Shown piece by piece: positions 34,907 through 43,444 of a stretch of DNA of 64,000 nucleotides. The stretch spans positions 3,100,001 through 3,164,000 of the forward strand of contig NZ_CP092483.1 of assembly GCF_022429625.1 (NCBI RefSeq), written 5' to 3'. The number at the start of each line of letters is the position of its first letter. Position 1 is the stretch's first letter. The DNA is from Devosia lacusdianchii (GTDB taxonomy: Bacteria > Pseudomonadota > Alphaproteobacteria > Rhizobiales > Devosiaceae). The translations under genes and the position numbers were made by a program. Under the pieces are notes generated by a model that saw only the letters and a program-made list of their open reading frames with translations, made no database searches and had not been told where the DNA came from.

Positions 34907-34908
34907 GC

Positions 34909-35976
34909 TCAGTCTCCGTCGAGCGAGGAAAAGCCCACGCTCAGCCCCAGAGCCGCCGAAAGCTGTTCACCCAGCATCGTCTGTAGCGACCCCGTCACCA
35001 GCACCAGATAGCTCAGCGCAAACGCCTGCTTCTCATCCGCCACCGCCTGCTCCACCGGCAGCGTCACGATGTCGAGTGCGCGGATGGCGTTGCGGAATTC
35101 GAAATCGATCGAGTTATCCAGCCCCCGGTCTTTCTCCGCCACGGCGCGCGCCACGCCCGACAGTGCAATCAGCTTGCGCATGCCATCGACATTGGCGCGA
35201 AGCATTTCCATGGTCAGGCCCGAGCGCCAGAACAGCGCCTGCTTCGGCTTGGCCGCAGCGTCCTCGCTGGCGATGAACGGGTTGATCCGGGTGTCGCGCA
35301 TCGCCTCGACCCCATGCGAGACGAGCCCGACCAGTTCCTCCATGCCCTCGATATCGCTGCGATAGTCGGCATAAGCGGCGTTCGGCGCCATCAGGTGATC
35401 CGCTATGCCGTCGGGCACAAACCAGCCAGCCGCCAGTTCGCCGGCAATCTGTGCGATATTGGCCGCCACCGCCCGTCCATAGGCGCAGCGAAATGCTCCC
35501 TCGGGGCCAAGCAGCGTTTCCGCGCCAGTGCCGAACAGCACATATTCCAGCGCGCCAAACCCCTGTGCCGCCACGCTCTTGTCGCGCAGGCTGGTGAGCG
35601 TCGTCGCCGTCTCGTCCGCCTCGGCAAGAATGGCCTGCACCTGCTTGAGCCCGATGCCCCGCCGATCCGGCCAGAACAACAATCGGTCGACCCGGTTATC
35701 CTCCATCAGCGGCCCCACCCGCAGAAACTCTACCCGCCCATAGGCCAAAGCCGCCTGGCGGAACTGCCCGGTGACGAGCGTCAAGGTGCTGGTCGAGGGC
35801 ACCGTGCAAAGCGCGTTCATCGCAATGGACAGGCCGTTCGCGCGGCTTTTGAATTCCAGCATGCCCGGCCGGATCACCTGCTCAACCGCGGCCCGCAACA
35901 CCTGCGGCGGCGTGGTCGCCTGTCCCAAGGCAGGAGCGGCACACAGCATCATCAGCAGCACGATAAGGAGGCGCAT
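34909..35976 (-). CDS. Imelysin-family periplasmic protein (divergent motif)
   Basis: This 355-residue protein has a signal peptide (LLIVLLMMLCAAPALGQA) and an imelysin (peptidase M75-like) helical fold. The GxHxxE motif used for metal binding reads GFGALE (in AAQGFGALEYVLFG), so the His is missing. The other imelysin in the operon keeps GYHAIE. Loss of the His suggests a scaffold or regulator rather than a metal binder. Its ATG at 35976 overlaps the TGA of the di-heme gene by one base. Confidence 0.85.
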   Translation of the reverse strand: MRLLIVLLMMLCAAPALGQATTPPQVLRAAVEQVIRPGMLEFKSRANGLSIAMNALCTVPSTSTLTLVTGQFRQAALAYGRVEFLRVGPLMEDNRVDRLLFWPDRRGIGLKQVQAILAEADETATTLTSLRDKSVAAQGFGALEYVLFGTGAETLLGPEGAFRCAYGRAVAANIAQIAGELAAGWFVPDGIADHLMAPNAAYADYRSDIEGMEELVGLVSHGVEAMRDTRINPFIASEDAAAKPKQALFWRSGLTMEMLRANVDGMRKLIALSGVARAVAEKDRGLDNSIDFEFRNAIRALDIVTLPVEQAVADEKQAFALSYLVLVTGSLQTMLGEQLSAALGLSVGFSSLDGD

Positions 35977-37493
35977 CAGAGCGATTCCAGAAAGGCGACG
36001 AGATCGTCGCGGGTCGATTGGGACATCTTCGCGAAAGCGTCGCGCGCGGCCTGCGCCTCCCCACCATGCCACAAAATGGCCTCGACGAGGTTGCGAGCCC
36101 GTCCATCATGGAGGAAAAATGTGTGGCCCGATACGGTTTCGGTGAGGCCGATGCCCCAGAGCGGCGGCGTGCGCCACTCATAGCCATCGGCCAGCCCCTC
36201 CGGCCGGTGATCGGCCAGTCCCTCGCCCATGTCATGCAGCAGGAAGTCCGAATAGGGCCAGATCAGCTGAAACCGTTGCGCCGGATTTTCCGCATCCCGG
36301 CTGGTCACGAATTTAGGCTGATGGCACGAGGCGCAGCCCGCGCTATAAAACGCCTGCTTGCCCGCCAACACGCTGGGGTCGCCGACATCGCGCCGCTCCG
36401 GCACGCCCAGCGTCTGCGAATAGAACGTCACCAGATCGAGCACCGGATCGGGCGCTTCTGAGGCGCCCAGCCGCGCCTGCTCGCCGGTTGGCATGGCGAG
36501 GCATTCGGGCTGGTTCTCGGTGCAATCGCCATGTGGCAGATTGTTGAGCGGCGTCGAAATCCCGATATCGCCGGCAAAGGCGGCCGCTGACTGGCTGCGA
36601 ATGGTAGCCATGCCGGCCTTCCAGCCGAACCGCCCCAGCATCACTGATTGGCTCACCGGCTCGATCGTCCAGTTCGGCCGCCCGGAAATTCCGTCGCCGT
36701 CGAGATCGTCAGCATCGGCGAGAGCAAGGATATCCTCGGCCGGAACCTGCTCCACCAGGCCCAATCCGATCATCGGATTGGCGAGGCGCGGCGACAGCAT
36801 CACGTCATCCGCCAGTGGCCCATAGGCCAGGTCGGCCACCGAATAGGTCGGCTCCCGTAGCGTCACAACCGTGCCATCGCCCAGCGTCACCGGCACATCC
36901 TTGTAATCGATGACCATCTGCCCCTCGGCCTTGAGGCCCGGCACGGCGAAATCCTGCAATTGCGTGCCATAGACCGGATCGCCCACCTCGCCGGCAATCA
37001 CCCCATCCATGGCCAGTCGTGTGTCATTCTGGCCCGGCGGCACCGACAGCCGCAGGAACATCGACACATTCTCCGCCTGCCCCTCGAATGGCGGATGCCC
37101 GCGTCCATCCTTGATGTGGCAACTCTGGCAACCGCGCGCGTTGAACAACGGCCCCAAGCCATCCGACGCCTGGGTGGAGCTCGGCGACGAGACCCAGATC
37201 TTGCGGAACAGCGCATTGCCCAGCTTGAACTGCTCTTCCTGCTCGAAGCTCAGATTGTCGAGGAAGTGGCTGAACGAGTCGGCATTGACCGCTTTGGTCG
37301 TGGTCCCCGCCCCTGCGGGCTTACCTTCGAAATTCTCGGGCTTGGAAAAATCCGTCGTCGGCGCCGTAACGGCCCTGACCCGCGCCAGGTCTTCCGGCGT
37401 CAGGTCAGCCCGCACCGCTTTGTCCTGCGCAAAGACCAGCCCACCGGCGAGCAGAGCGACGAGAACAAGGGTGAGGCGGGTTTTCATGGTCAT
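35976..37493 (-). CDS. Di-heme c-type cytochrome oxidoreductase (DUF1111 family)
   Basis: This ~505-residue periplasmic protein has a signal peptide (LTLVLVALLAGGLVFAQ) and two c-haem sites: GCQSCHIKDGRGHPP and GCASCHQPKF (CxxCH). Family segments DGLGPLFNARGCQSCH, LGRFGWKAGMATI and WRTPPLWGIGLTETVSGHTFFLHDGRARN are present. It is related to MauG/cytochrome c peroxidases and accompanies imelysins in iron uptake clusters. The start could be 37493 or 37487 (MTMKTR); both keep the signal peptide. Coupled to the downstream imelysin by TGATG. Confidence 0.92.
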   Translation of the reverse strand: MTMKTRLTLVLVALLAGGLVFAQDKAVRADLTPEDLARVRAVTAPTTDFSKPENFEGKPAGAGTTTKAVNADSFSHFLDNLSFEQEEQFKLGNALFRKIWVSSPSSTQASDGLGPLFNARGCQSCHIKDGRGHPPFEGQAENVSMFLRLSVPPGQNDTRLAMDGVIAGEVGDPVYGTQLQDFAVPGLKAEGQMVIDYKDVPVTLGDGTVVTLREPTYSVADLAYGPLADDVMLSPRLANPMIGLGLVEQVPAEDILALADADDLDGDGISGRPNWTIEPVSQSVMLGRFGWKAGMATIRSQSAAAFAGDIGISTPLNNLPHGDCTENQPECLAMPTGEQARLGASEAPDPVLDLVTFYSQTLGVPERRDVGDPSVLAGKQAFYSAGCASCHQPKFVTSRDAENPAQRFQLIWPYSDFLLHDMGEGLADHRPEGLADGYEWRTPPLWGIGLTETVSGHTFFLHDGRARNLVEAILWHGGEAQAARDAFAKMSQSTRDDLVAFLESL

Positions 37494-37559
37494 TCTGCAA
37501 AGCTGCGGCGCGGGCGCGAGGACCTCCCTACATCGTCCTCCCACTGGAACTCCAGCTCC

Positions 37560-37635
37560 ATCGTCATTGCCCGGCTCGTCCGGGCAATCCATCTAGCCGG
37601 CAGAATGGATCACCGGGACAAGCCCGGCGATAACG
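37560..37635. repeat. Palindromic repeat pair (CATTGCCCGGCTCGTCCGGGCAAT family)
   Basis: CATTGCCCGGCTCGTCCGGGCAATCC is followed by CCGGGACAAGCCCGGCGATAACG in facing orientation, between the two operon genes. A second pair is at 40589-40660. Confidence 0.65.
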
Positions 37636-37658
37636 GTGGTGGGGCGCGTGCGTCCGAC

Positions 37659-38924
37659 CTACTGGAACACCGCATCCGGGTTGGACAGGCTGTCGCTATC
37701 CTCGATCGTCACCGCATCGCCCAGCTCGAGCAGCGCCACGGCGCGCTCTATGCCGCGGGTCTGGGCGATCAATCCGTCAATCGCGGCCTGCACCACGGCA
37801 TTGCCCTCTTCATTGCCTTCGCCGATCTGCTGGTCATAGGCCTCGCCACCCTCAGCGCGATCGGCCATCACGTTCATCTTGACGATGGTGTCGTCCAGCA
37901 AGCCCTTGATTTCCGTATCCAGCGCCGCATCCTTGCCTGCGATCACCTGCGACAGCGATGGACCTTCGACCACCGAACCATCCACACGGGTATACTTGCC
38001 CAGATAAACATTCTGGATGCCGATGGCGTCGTTGAGATGGGATGCATGCGTGTTGTCCGAAAAGCAGTCATGCTCTTCTTCCGGATCATGCAGCAGCAGG
38101 CCCAGCTTCATGCGCTCGCCGGCCACTTCACCGAACGACAGCGAGCCCATGCCCGTCAGGATCGCCGAAATGCCGAGTTCCGGCAGCGCGGCGCGAGCCG
38201 CGCCATCGGCCGTCCAGTCGGCGACCATTTCTTCGAGATCGCTCACCAGAAGAGTGGACGCGGCCTTGAGATAGGCGGCGCGACGATCGGCATGTTCGGC
38301 GGTCGAGTAGTCGGTGAAGGCGCGCGCGCCGGCACCCGGGCCGGTGCCGTTGAGGTCCTGGCCCCAGAGCAGGAATTCGATGGCGTGATAGCCTGTCGCC
38401 ACATTGGATTCGACGCCGGCCGCTTCCTGCAGGTTGTCCTGCAACAGGGTGGGGGTGATCTCGGTCGCGTCGAGTTCGACGCCGTCGATCATGATCCTGG
38501 GATTGGCGATGACATTGGCGACATAGAGCGCATTGCTGTCGCTTTCGCTGCCATAGCTGGCATCGACATAATCGATCAGGCCTTCGTCGAGCGGCCAGGC
38601 ATTCACGCGCCCTTCCCATTCATCGACGATCGGGTTGCCGAAGCGGAAAGCCTCGGTCTGCTGATAGGGAATGCGCGCCGCTTTCCAGGCATCCTTTGCC
38701 GCCTGCAATGTCGCTTCGCTCGGCTCGGCAATCAGCGCGTCGATTGCCGCATCCAGGGCCTTGGCTGTGCTCAACGAGTCCTCGTAACCGGCCAGCGCAA
38801 TATCGGCATAGGTTGCCAGCACATCGGCATCAGCCGGTGCCTGGGCGAAGGCCGTTACGGGCGCGACGGAAAGCAAGAGGGCAATGGCAAAGCTGCGCAA
38901 GGTGCGCGCGCCGGGCAAAGACAT
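37659..38924 (-). CDS. irpA: Imelysin-family iron-regulated protein
   Basis: This 421-residue protein has a signal peptide (FAIALLLSVAPVTAFAQA) and a complete imelysin fold with the metal motif GYHAIE (in NVATGYHAIEFLLWGQD), the early AWKAARIPYQQTEAFRFGNP and WPLDEGLIDYVD, and the late LHDPEEEHDCFSDNTHASHLNDAIGIQNVYLG. Homologues are iron-repressed periplasmic or outer-membrane proteins. It heads the operon imelysin, di-heme oxidoreductase, imelysin 2, DUF1513; a 17-bp Irr-box-like palindrome lies 73 bases upstream. Confidence 0.92.
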   Translation of the reverse strand: MSLPGARTLRSFAIALLLSVAPVTAFAQAPADADVLATYADIALAGYEDSLSTAKALDAAIDALIAEPSEATLQAAKDAWKAARIPYQQTEAFRFGNPIVDEWEGRVNAWPLDEGLIDYVDASYGSESDSNALYVANVIANPRIMIDGVELDATEITPTLLQDNLQEAAGVESNVATGYHAIEFLLWGQDLNGTGPGAGARAFTDYSTAEHADRRAAYLKAASTLLVSDLEEMVADWTADGAARAALPELGISAILTGMGSLSFGEVAGERMKLGLLLHDPEEEHDCFSDNTHASHLNDAIGIQNVYLGKYTRVDGSVVEGPSLSQVIAGKDAALDTEIKGLLDDTIVKMNVMADRAEGGEAYDQQIGEGNEEGNAVVQAAIDGLIAQTRGIERAVALLELGDAVTIEDSDSLSNPDAVFQ

Positions 38925-38996
38925 GGGTCAGCCTCCAAAGTGAATTTGAAAGCGGAGTACGCCTGTCATCTTCCAAAATCAATTCAATTTCAATAG

Positions 38997-39013
38997 TTTA
39001 GAAGAAGTCTAAA
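38997..39013. promoter_or_regulatory. Iron-control element (ICE/Irr box) upstream of the imelysin operon
   Basis: TTTAGAAGAAGTCTAAA matches the ICE consensus TTTAGAA-N3-TTCTAAA at 13 of the 14 specified positions. ICE is bound by Irr in Hyphomicrobiales. Its place upstream of an iron-type operon supports the call. Confidence 0.72.
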
Positions 39014-39055
39014 GTAGTGACAGGGTCTTTGACCCGCCCTCTACCACAATCGCTT

Positions 39056-39132
39056 CGCGCGGACTTGATCCGCTGGTCTCTCGTCGCCCGTGCCGTGCTG
39101 GCAGTGACCCGCGGATCAAGTCCGCGGGAAGC
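39056..39132. repeat. Palindromic repeat pair (GCGGACTTGATCCGC family)
   Basis: GCGCGGACTTGATCCGC and GCGGATCAAGTCCGCGG are facing copies about 50 bases apart. Confidence 0.65.
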
Positions 39133-39323
39133 GTCGAGGGTGTACAAGCTCCCCGCTATTCACCGTCGTCCCGAAATTTTTGACCATCTGGACTAAACTG
39201 TCACAAACGGGCACTGTCACAATTGCAACTGGGAGGATGCAGCCGGGACGGGGGATTGCGCGGAAACGGTTGAATTCCGGGCGACTGCGCCCATTGGACG
39301 GCGTCATATGCCGTTTCAATTCA

Positions 39324-39341
39324 CCGTCATCGCACTGTCAT
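39324..39341 (+). promoter_or_regulatory. Pho-box-like direct repeat
   Basis: CCGTCAT-CGCA-CTGTCAT has two 7-mers with the 11-bp period of PhoB sites (CTGTCAT-N4-CTGTCAT), one mismatch. Two more CTGTCAC elements lie ~120 bp upstream but at 16-bp spacing. The ABC binding-protein ATG is 83 bases downstream. Confidence 0.48.
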
Positions 39342-39423
39342 GTCGCCTCTCTACTTCCTCGCGCAGTTCGCCGGCGCGCCATTCAACAGGCGCTGTCGAA
39401 CGACTATTTCAGGGAGACTGAAC

Positions 39424-40533
39424 ATGACTTTCGCAAAGGCGCTCGGTGCATCGGTTTCGATGCTTGCCGTGCTTTCCGTCACCGCCCCCGCATTTGCCCA
39501 GACCGACCTCGACGCGCTCTACGAAGCCGCCAAGGCCGAAGGCCAGCTCACCACCATCGCCCTGCCCCATGACTGGTGCGGCTATGGCGCCGTGATCGAA
39601 GGCTTCAAGGCCAAGTATCCGGGCATCACCGTCAACGAACTCAACCCCAATGCCGGTTCGGCCGATGAACTCGAAGCCATCCGCGCCAATATCGGCAATA
39701 CCGGCCCGCAGGCTCCCGACGTGATCGACGTCGGCCTGGCCTTCGGCCCGCAGGCCAAGGAAGAAGGCCTGCTGCAGGCCTACAAGGTCTCGACCTGGGA
39801 CGACATTCCCGCTGACGCCAAGGACGCCGATGGCTTCTGGTACGGCGACTATTATGGCGTGCTGGCTTTCGGCATCAACAAGGACATCATCACCGGCGAC
39901 AACCCGGCTTCCTGGGCCGACTTGATGAAGGACGAGTATGCCAACTCGGTCGCCCTGGCCGGCGATCCGCGTACCGCCAACAACGCCATCCTGTCGGTCT
40001 ATGCCGCTGGTCTCTCGACCGGTGCTGACGCCGCCACCGGCGCCCAGGCTGGCCTCGACTACTTCAAGGCCCTCAACGACAAGGGCAATTTCGTGCCGGT
40101 CGACGCCGAAGCCGCCGCTATCGCGCAGGGCACGACGCCGATCGCCATCAACTGGGACTACAACCTGCTGGCCGCCCGTGACAACCTCAACGGCAACCCG
40201 CCGATCGACGTCGTCGTGCCGTCCGATGGCGTTGTGGCCGGTGTGTACGTCCAGGCCATTTCGGCCCACGCCCCGCACCCGAACGCTGCCAAGCTCTGGA
40301 TGGAATATCTCTATTCCGACGAAGGTCAGCTCGGCTGGCTCGGCGGCTACTGCCACCCGATCCGCTTCAACGCCATGGCCGAAGCCGGCGTCTTGCCCGA
40401 CGATCTGATGGCAAAGCTGCCCGCCGCCGACAACTACGCCAAGGCGGTGTTCCCCTCCATCGAAGAGCAGAACGCCAACAAGGCCACGATCACGACCGGC
40501 TGGGACACCACCGTCGGCGCGGCCGTTCAGTAA
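39424..40533 (+). CDS. ABC transporter substrate-binding protein (PotD/Fe3+/phosphonate-like class)
   Basis: This 369-residue exported protein (signal peptide ending APAFAQ) is a family-1-like solute receptor: YEAAKAEGQLTTIALPHDWCGYGAVIEGFKAKYPGI, DVIDVGLAFGPQA, DYYGVLAFGINKD and AISAHAPHPNAAKLWMEYLYSDEGQ. The class takes iron, spermidine, thiamine or 2-aminoethylphosphonate; the ligand is not readable. It heads an operon with two permeases, an ATPase and a sulfurtransferase. A Pho-box-like site upstream would suit a phosphonate or phosphoester. The start is the ATG at 39424 just before the signal peptide, after GGGAGACTGAAC. Confidence 0.88.
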   Translation: MTFAKALGASVSMLAVLSVTAPAFAQTDLDALYEAAKAEGQLTTIALPHDWCGYGAVIEGFKAKYPGITVNELNPNAGSADELEAIRANIGNTGPQAPDVIDVGLAFGPQAKEEGLLQAYKVSTWDDIPADAKDADGFWYGDYYGVLAFGINKDIITGDNPASWADLMKDEYANSVALAGDPRTANNAILSVYAAGLSTGADAATGAQAGLDYFKALNDKGNFVPVDAEAAAIAQGTTPIAINWDYNLLAARDNLNGNPPIDVVVPSDGVVAGVYVQAISAHAPHPNAAKLWMEYLYSDEGQLGWLGGYCHPIRFNAMAEAGVLPDDLMAKLPAADNYAKAVFPSIEEQNANKATITTGWDTTVGAAVQ

Positions 40534-40547
40534 AGCTCAAGAATACC

Positions 40548-40573
40548 GCACCCGCCGGTTCTCCGGCGGGTGC
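40548..40573 (+). terminator. Stem-loop after the binding-protein gene
   Basis: GCACCCGCCGG-TTCT-CCGGCGGGTGC is an 11-bp perfect stem, followed by TCGATCTTTCC. It probably attenuates read-through into the permease genes. Confidence 0.75.
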
Positions 40574-40588
40574 TCGATCTTTCCACGC

Positions 40589-40660
40589 CGTCATTGCCGG
40601 CTCGTCCGGGCAATCCATGCGGCGCATAGATGGTCCACCAGGACAAGCCCGGTGGTGACG
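40589..40660. repeat. Palindromic repeat pair (CATTGCCGGCTCGTCCGGGCAAT family)
   Basis: TCATTGCCGGCTCGTCCGGGC and a facing CAGGACAAGCCCGGTGGTGACGA lie between the binding-protein and permease genes; same family as 37560-37635. Confidence 0.65.
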
Positions 40661-40689
40661 ACTGTTGCAGGTTTGGGGCACGGAGCGGA

Positions 40690-41574
40690 ATGACCGACAC
40701 GACGACTTCACCTCCGGCATCACCCCGCCGCCGCATCCCCTGGGACTCGCTCGCCGTAGCCCCGTTCATCATCTTCGCAGTCATGTTCTTGTTCCTGCCC
40801 ACCCTTTCGCTGGTGGGCACGGCCTTCACCGACCGGGCTGGCAATTTCACCTTCGACAATATCGGCGGCCTGTTCAGCGATCAGATCGTCGCCGCCTATT
40901 GGATCTCCATCCGCATTTCCGGTGCATCTGCCATTCTTGGCGCCCTGATAGGTCTGGCGATAACGCTGGCCATCATCCGCGGCCGCCTGCCTGCGCCTTT
41001 GCGCTCCGCCGTCATGACCTTTTCGGGCGTGGCCTCCAATTTCGCCGGCGTGCCGCTGGCCTTCGCCTTCATCGCCACGCTGGGGCGCCTGGGCCTCGTC
41101 ACCATCATCCTGCGCACAGTATTCGGGCTCGACCTCTATCGATCCGGCTTCAACCTGCTGAGCTTCTGGGGTCTGACCCTCACCTACCTCTACTTCCAGA
41201 TTCCCCTGATGATGCTGACCATCGCGCCCGCCGTCGATGGCCTCAAGAAGGAGTGGAACGAGGCGGCCCAAATGCTGGGCGCCAGCCAGTGGCAGTTCTG
41301 GCGCTATGTCGGCCTGCCCATCCTCTGGCCCAGCTTCCTCGGCACGTTGAGCCTGCTGTTCGCCAATGCCTTCGGCGCCATCGCCACGGCCTGGGCCCTC
41401 ACCGGCTCCAACCTCAACATCGTGACCGTGCTGCTCTACAACCAGATCCGCGGCGACGCGCTGCAAAATCCGGGGCTCGGCGCCGCGCTGGCCCTGGGCA
41501 TGATCGTCATCACCTCGCTGGCCAACGTCATCTACCTGGTGGTCGCCAACCGCGCCGAGAGGTGGATGAAATGA
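40690..41574 (+). CDS. ABC transporter permease 1
   Basis: This 294-residue permease has six membrane helices and a binding-protein-dependent transport domain. The EAA loop reads VDGLKKEWNEAAQMLGASQWQFWRYVGLPIL. A proline-rich cytoplasmic N-terminus precedes the first helix (VAPFIIFAVMFLFLPTLSLVG). The start is the ATG at 40690 after GGAGCGGA. Its stop overlaps the next permease start (ATGA). Confidence 0.9.
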   Translation: MTDTTTSPPASPRRRIPWDSLAVAPFIIFAVMFLFLPTLSLVGTAFTDRAGNFTFDNIGGLFSDQIVAAYWISIRISGASAILGALIGLAITLAIIRGRLPAPLRSAVMTFSGVASNFAGVPLAFAFIATLGRLGLVTIILRTVFGLDLYRSGFNLLSFWGLTLTYLYFQIPLMMLTIAPAVDGLKKEWNEAAQMLGASQWQFWRYVGLPILWPSFLGTLSLLFANAFGAIATAWALTGSNLNIVTVLLYNQIRGDALQNPGLGAALALGMIVITSLANVIYLVVANRAERWMK

Positions 41575-42362
41575 AGGCCAACAAGTTCTGGGCCTGGTTG
41601 GTCTTCGCCCTCGGCGCCGCCTATTTCATCGTGCCGCTGCTGGCCACATTCGAATTCTCGCTGCGCATGCGGCGCGGTGAATACAGTTTCGATGCCTACG
41701 CCTCGGTCTTCTCCGACCCCGCCTTTGCCAGCAGCTTCAGCTATTCGGTGATCATCGGCCTCGTCACCATCGTGGTCGGCGTCCTGGTCGTCGTGCCGGC
41801 GGTCTATTTCGTGCGCCTGCGCATGCCCTGGCTGCGCCCGTTCATGGAATTCATCACCCTGCTGCCGCTGGTCATCCCGGCGCTGGTGCTGGTCTACGGC
41901 TATATCCGCCTCTACAACTCCTCCTCGATCATCCCCTTCACCGGCAGCGCCATCGGCACCGACATCCTGCTGACCGGCGCGTATGTCACGCTGGCTCTGC
42001 CCTACATGTATCGCGCCGTCGACAATGGCATGCGCACCATCGATATCGGAACACTCACCGAGGCGGCGCAGATCATGGGCGCCAATCAGGCCCAGATCAT
42101 TGGCCAGATCATCTTGCCCAATATTCTCGTGGCCATCCTCTCCGGGGCCTTCCTGACCTTCGCCATCGTCATCGGCGAGTTCACCATTGCCAGCCTGCTC
42201 AACCGGCCGGCCTTCGGCCCCTACCTCGTCGGCATCGGCACCAACAAGGCCTATGAACCGGCAGCGCTGGCCATCATCTCATTCATCATCACCTGGGGTG
42301 CCATGGGCATGATCAACGTGCTCGGCCGCTTCGCCCCCCGCACCTCCGCCAAAGCAGAGTGA
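41571..42362 (+). CDS. ABC transporter permease 2
   Basis: This 263-residue permease has six helices (WAWLVFALGAAYFIVPLLATF first) and the EAA loop MRTIDIGTLTEAAQIMGANQAQIIGQIILP. It is translationally coupled to permease 1 and should form a heterodimer with it. The closest general class is PotC/ThiP/PhnV-type. Confidence 0.9.
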   Translation: MKANKFWAWLVFALGAAYFIVPLLATFEFSLRMRRGEYSFDAYASVFSDPAFASSFSYSVIIGLVTIVVGVLVVVPAVYFVRLRMPWLRPFMEFITLLPLVIPALVLVYGYIRLYNSSSIIPFTGSAIGTDILLTGAYVTLALPYMYRAVDNGMRTIDIGTLTEAAQIMGANQAQIIGQIILPNILVAILSGAFLTFAIVIGEFTIASLLNRPAFGPYLVGIGTNKAYEPAALAIISFIITWGAMGMINVLGRFAPRTSAKAE

Positions 42363-42375
42363 GCCTCGACTGACC

Positions 42376-43440
42376 ATGGCAGCCTTCCTTGAAGTCCAGA
42401 ACCTCACCAAGACCTTCGGCGCTACCACCGTGGTCAAATCAGTCAGCTTCGCCTTCGACAAGGGCGAGTTCATCTCCCTGCTCGGACCGTCCGGCTGCGG
42501 CAAGACCACCATCCTGCGCATGATCGCCGGTTTCGAGAACCCGACCTCGGGTTCGATTCTGGTCGACGGGCAGGACATTACCCACCTCAAGCCCAACCAG
42601 CGCCAGCTTGGCATGGTGTTCCAGGCCTATGCCCTGTTCCCCAATCTCAGCGTCGGCGACAATATCGGCTTCGGCCTCAAGATCGCGGGCATGCCCGCCG
42701 AACAGCGCCGCGCCCGCGTCGACGAAATGCTCAAGCTCATCGGCCTGCCCGGGTTCGAGAAGCGCTACCCCTACGAAATGTCCGGCGGCCAGCAACAGCG
42801 CGTTGCCCTCGCCCGCGCCATCGCCCCGCGTCCCCGCATGCTGCTGCTCGACGAACCGCTATCAGCGCTCGACGCCAAGATCCGCGTCTCGCTGCGCGAA
42901 GAAATCCGCGCCATCCAGCTCGATCTGGGCATCACCACCGTCTTCGTCACCCACGATCAGGAAGAGGCCCTGTCGATCTCCGATCGCATCGTGGTGATGA
43001 ATTCAGGCAATATCGAACAGCTCGGCGCCCCGCACGAGATTTACAACAAACCGGCGACCCGGTTCGTCTCCACCTTTGTCGGTCAGCTCAACAATATCGA
43101 AGTCACCGTGGTCGATCTGGCGGCCAAAACCGTCTCCATCGATGGCCAGACCATCACCGTCCCCAATTTGCCCACCGATGCGACCGTCGGGGGTAACAGT
43201 GTGCTGACGCTTCGCCCCGAAGTGCTGTCCATCGGCGCGCGCGAGGGCAACGATATTACCCTCGCCGGCACCATAGCCGACGTAACCTTCCTCGGCTCCG
43301 TCATCCGCCTGCGCATCGTCCTCGGCAAGAATGTCGTCAGCCTCGACACCTTCAACGACCAGCGCACCCCGCCACCCAATCGCGGCGAGCCGGTCACCAT
43401 CAGCCTCGCCAGCAAGGACTTGTTGGTGCTAAGCAACTAG
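42376..43440 (+). CDS. ABC transporter ATP-binding protein
   Basis: This 354-residue PotA/FbpC-type ATPase has Walker A GPSGCGKTT, MVFQAYALFPNLSV, signature MSGGQQQRVALARA, Walker B MLLLDEPLSALD and VTHDQEEAL. A C-terminal TOBE regulatory domain (about 245-354) includes LTLRPEVLSIG. It completes the importer and is followed after four bases by a sulfurtransferase gene. Confidence 0.93.
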   Translation: MAAFLEVQNLTKTFGATTVVKSVSFAFDKGEFISLLGPSGCGKTTILRMIAGFENPTSGSILVDGQDITHLKPNQRQLGMVFQAYALFPNLSVGDNIGFGLKIAGMPAEQRRARVDEMLKLIGLPGFEKRYPYEMSGGQQQRVALARAIAPRPRMLLLDEPLSALDAKIRVSLREEIRAIQLDLGITTVFVTHDQEEALSISDRIVVMNSGNIEQLGAPHEIYNKPATRFVSTFVGQLNNIEVTVVDLAAKTVSIDGQTITVPNLPTDATVGGNSVLTLRPEVLSIGAREGNDITLAGTIADVTFLGSVIRLRIVLGKNVVSLDTFNDQRTPPPNRGEPVTISLASKDLLVLSN

Positions 43441-43444
43441 CACC

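Larger units (their letters stand above)
38925..39423. promoter_or_regulatory. Divergent control region: iron operon (left) and ABC operon (right)
   Basis: About 500 bases without a supported gene. From left to right: an AT-rich promoter with an Irr/ICE-like palindrome (38997-39013), a palindromic repeat pair of the GCGGACTTGATCCGC family (about 39056-39132), CTGTCAC at 39198 and 39214, and a Pho-box-like direct repeat (39324-39341). Confidence 0.65.

Noticed and set aside
36960..38996. A 678-codon open frame on the plus strand
   Set aside because: It runs opposite to the di-heme and imelysin genes, which have signal peptides, haem motifs and family sequence. High-GC codon bias keeps the antisense frame open; its own residues (runs of Arg, His, Gln) match nothing.
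39198..39220. Two CTGTCAC elements as a Pho box
   Set aside because: Their spacing is 16 bp, not 11; only the pair at 39324-39341 has the right period.
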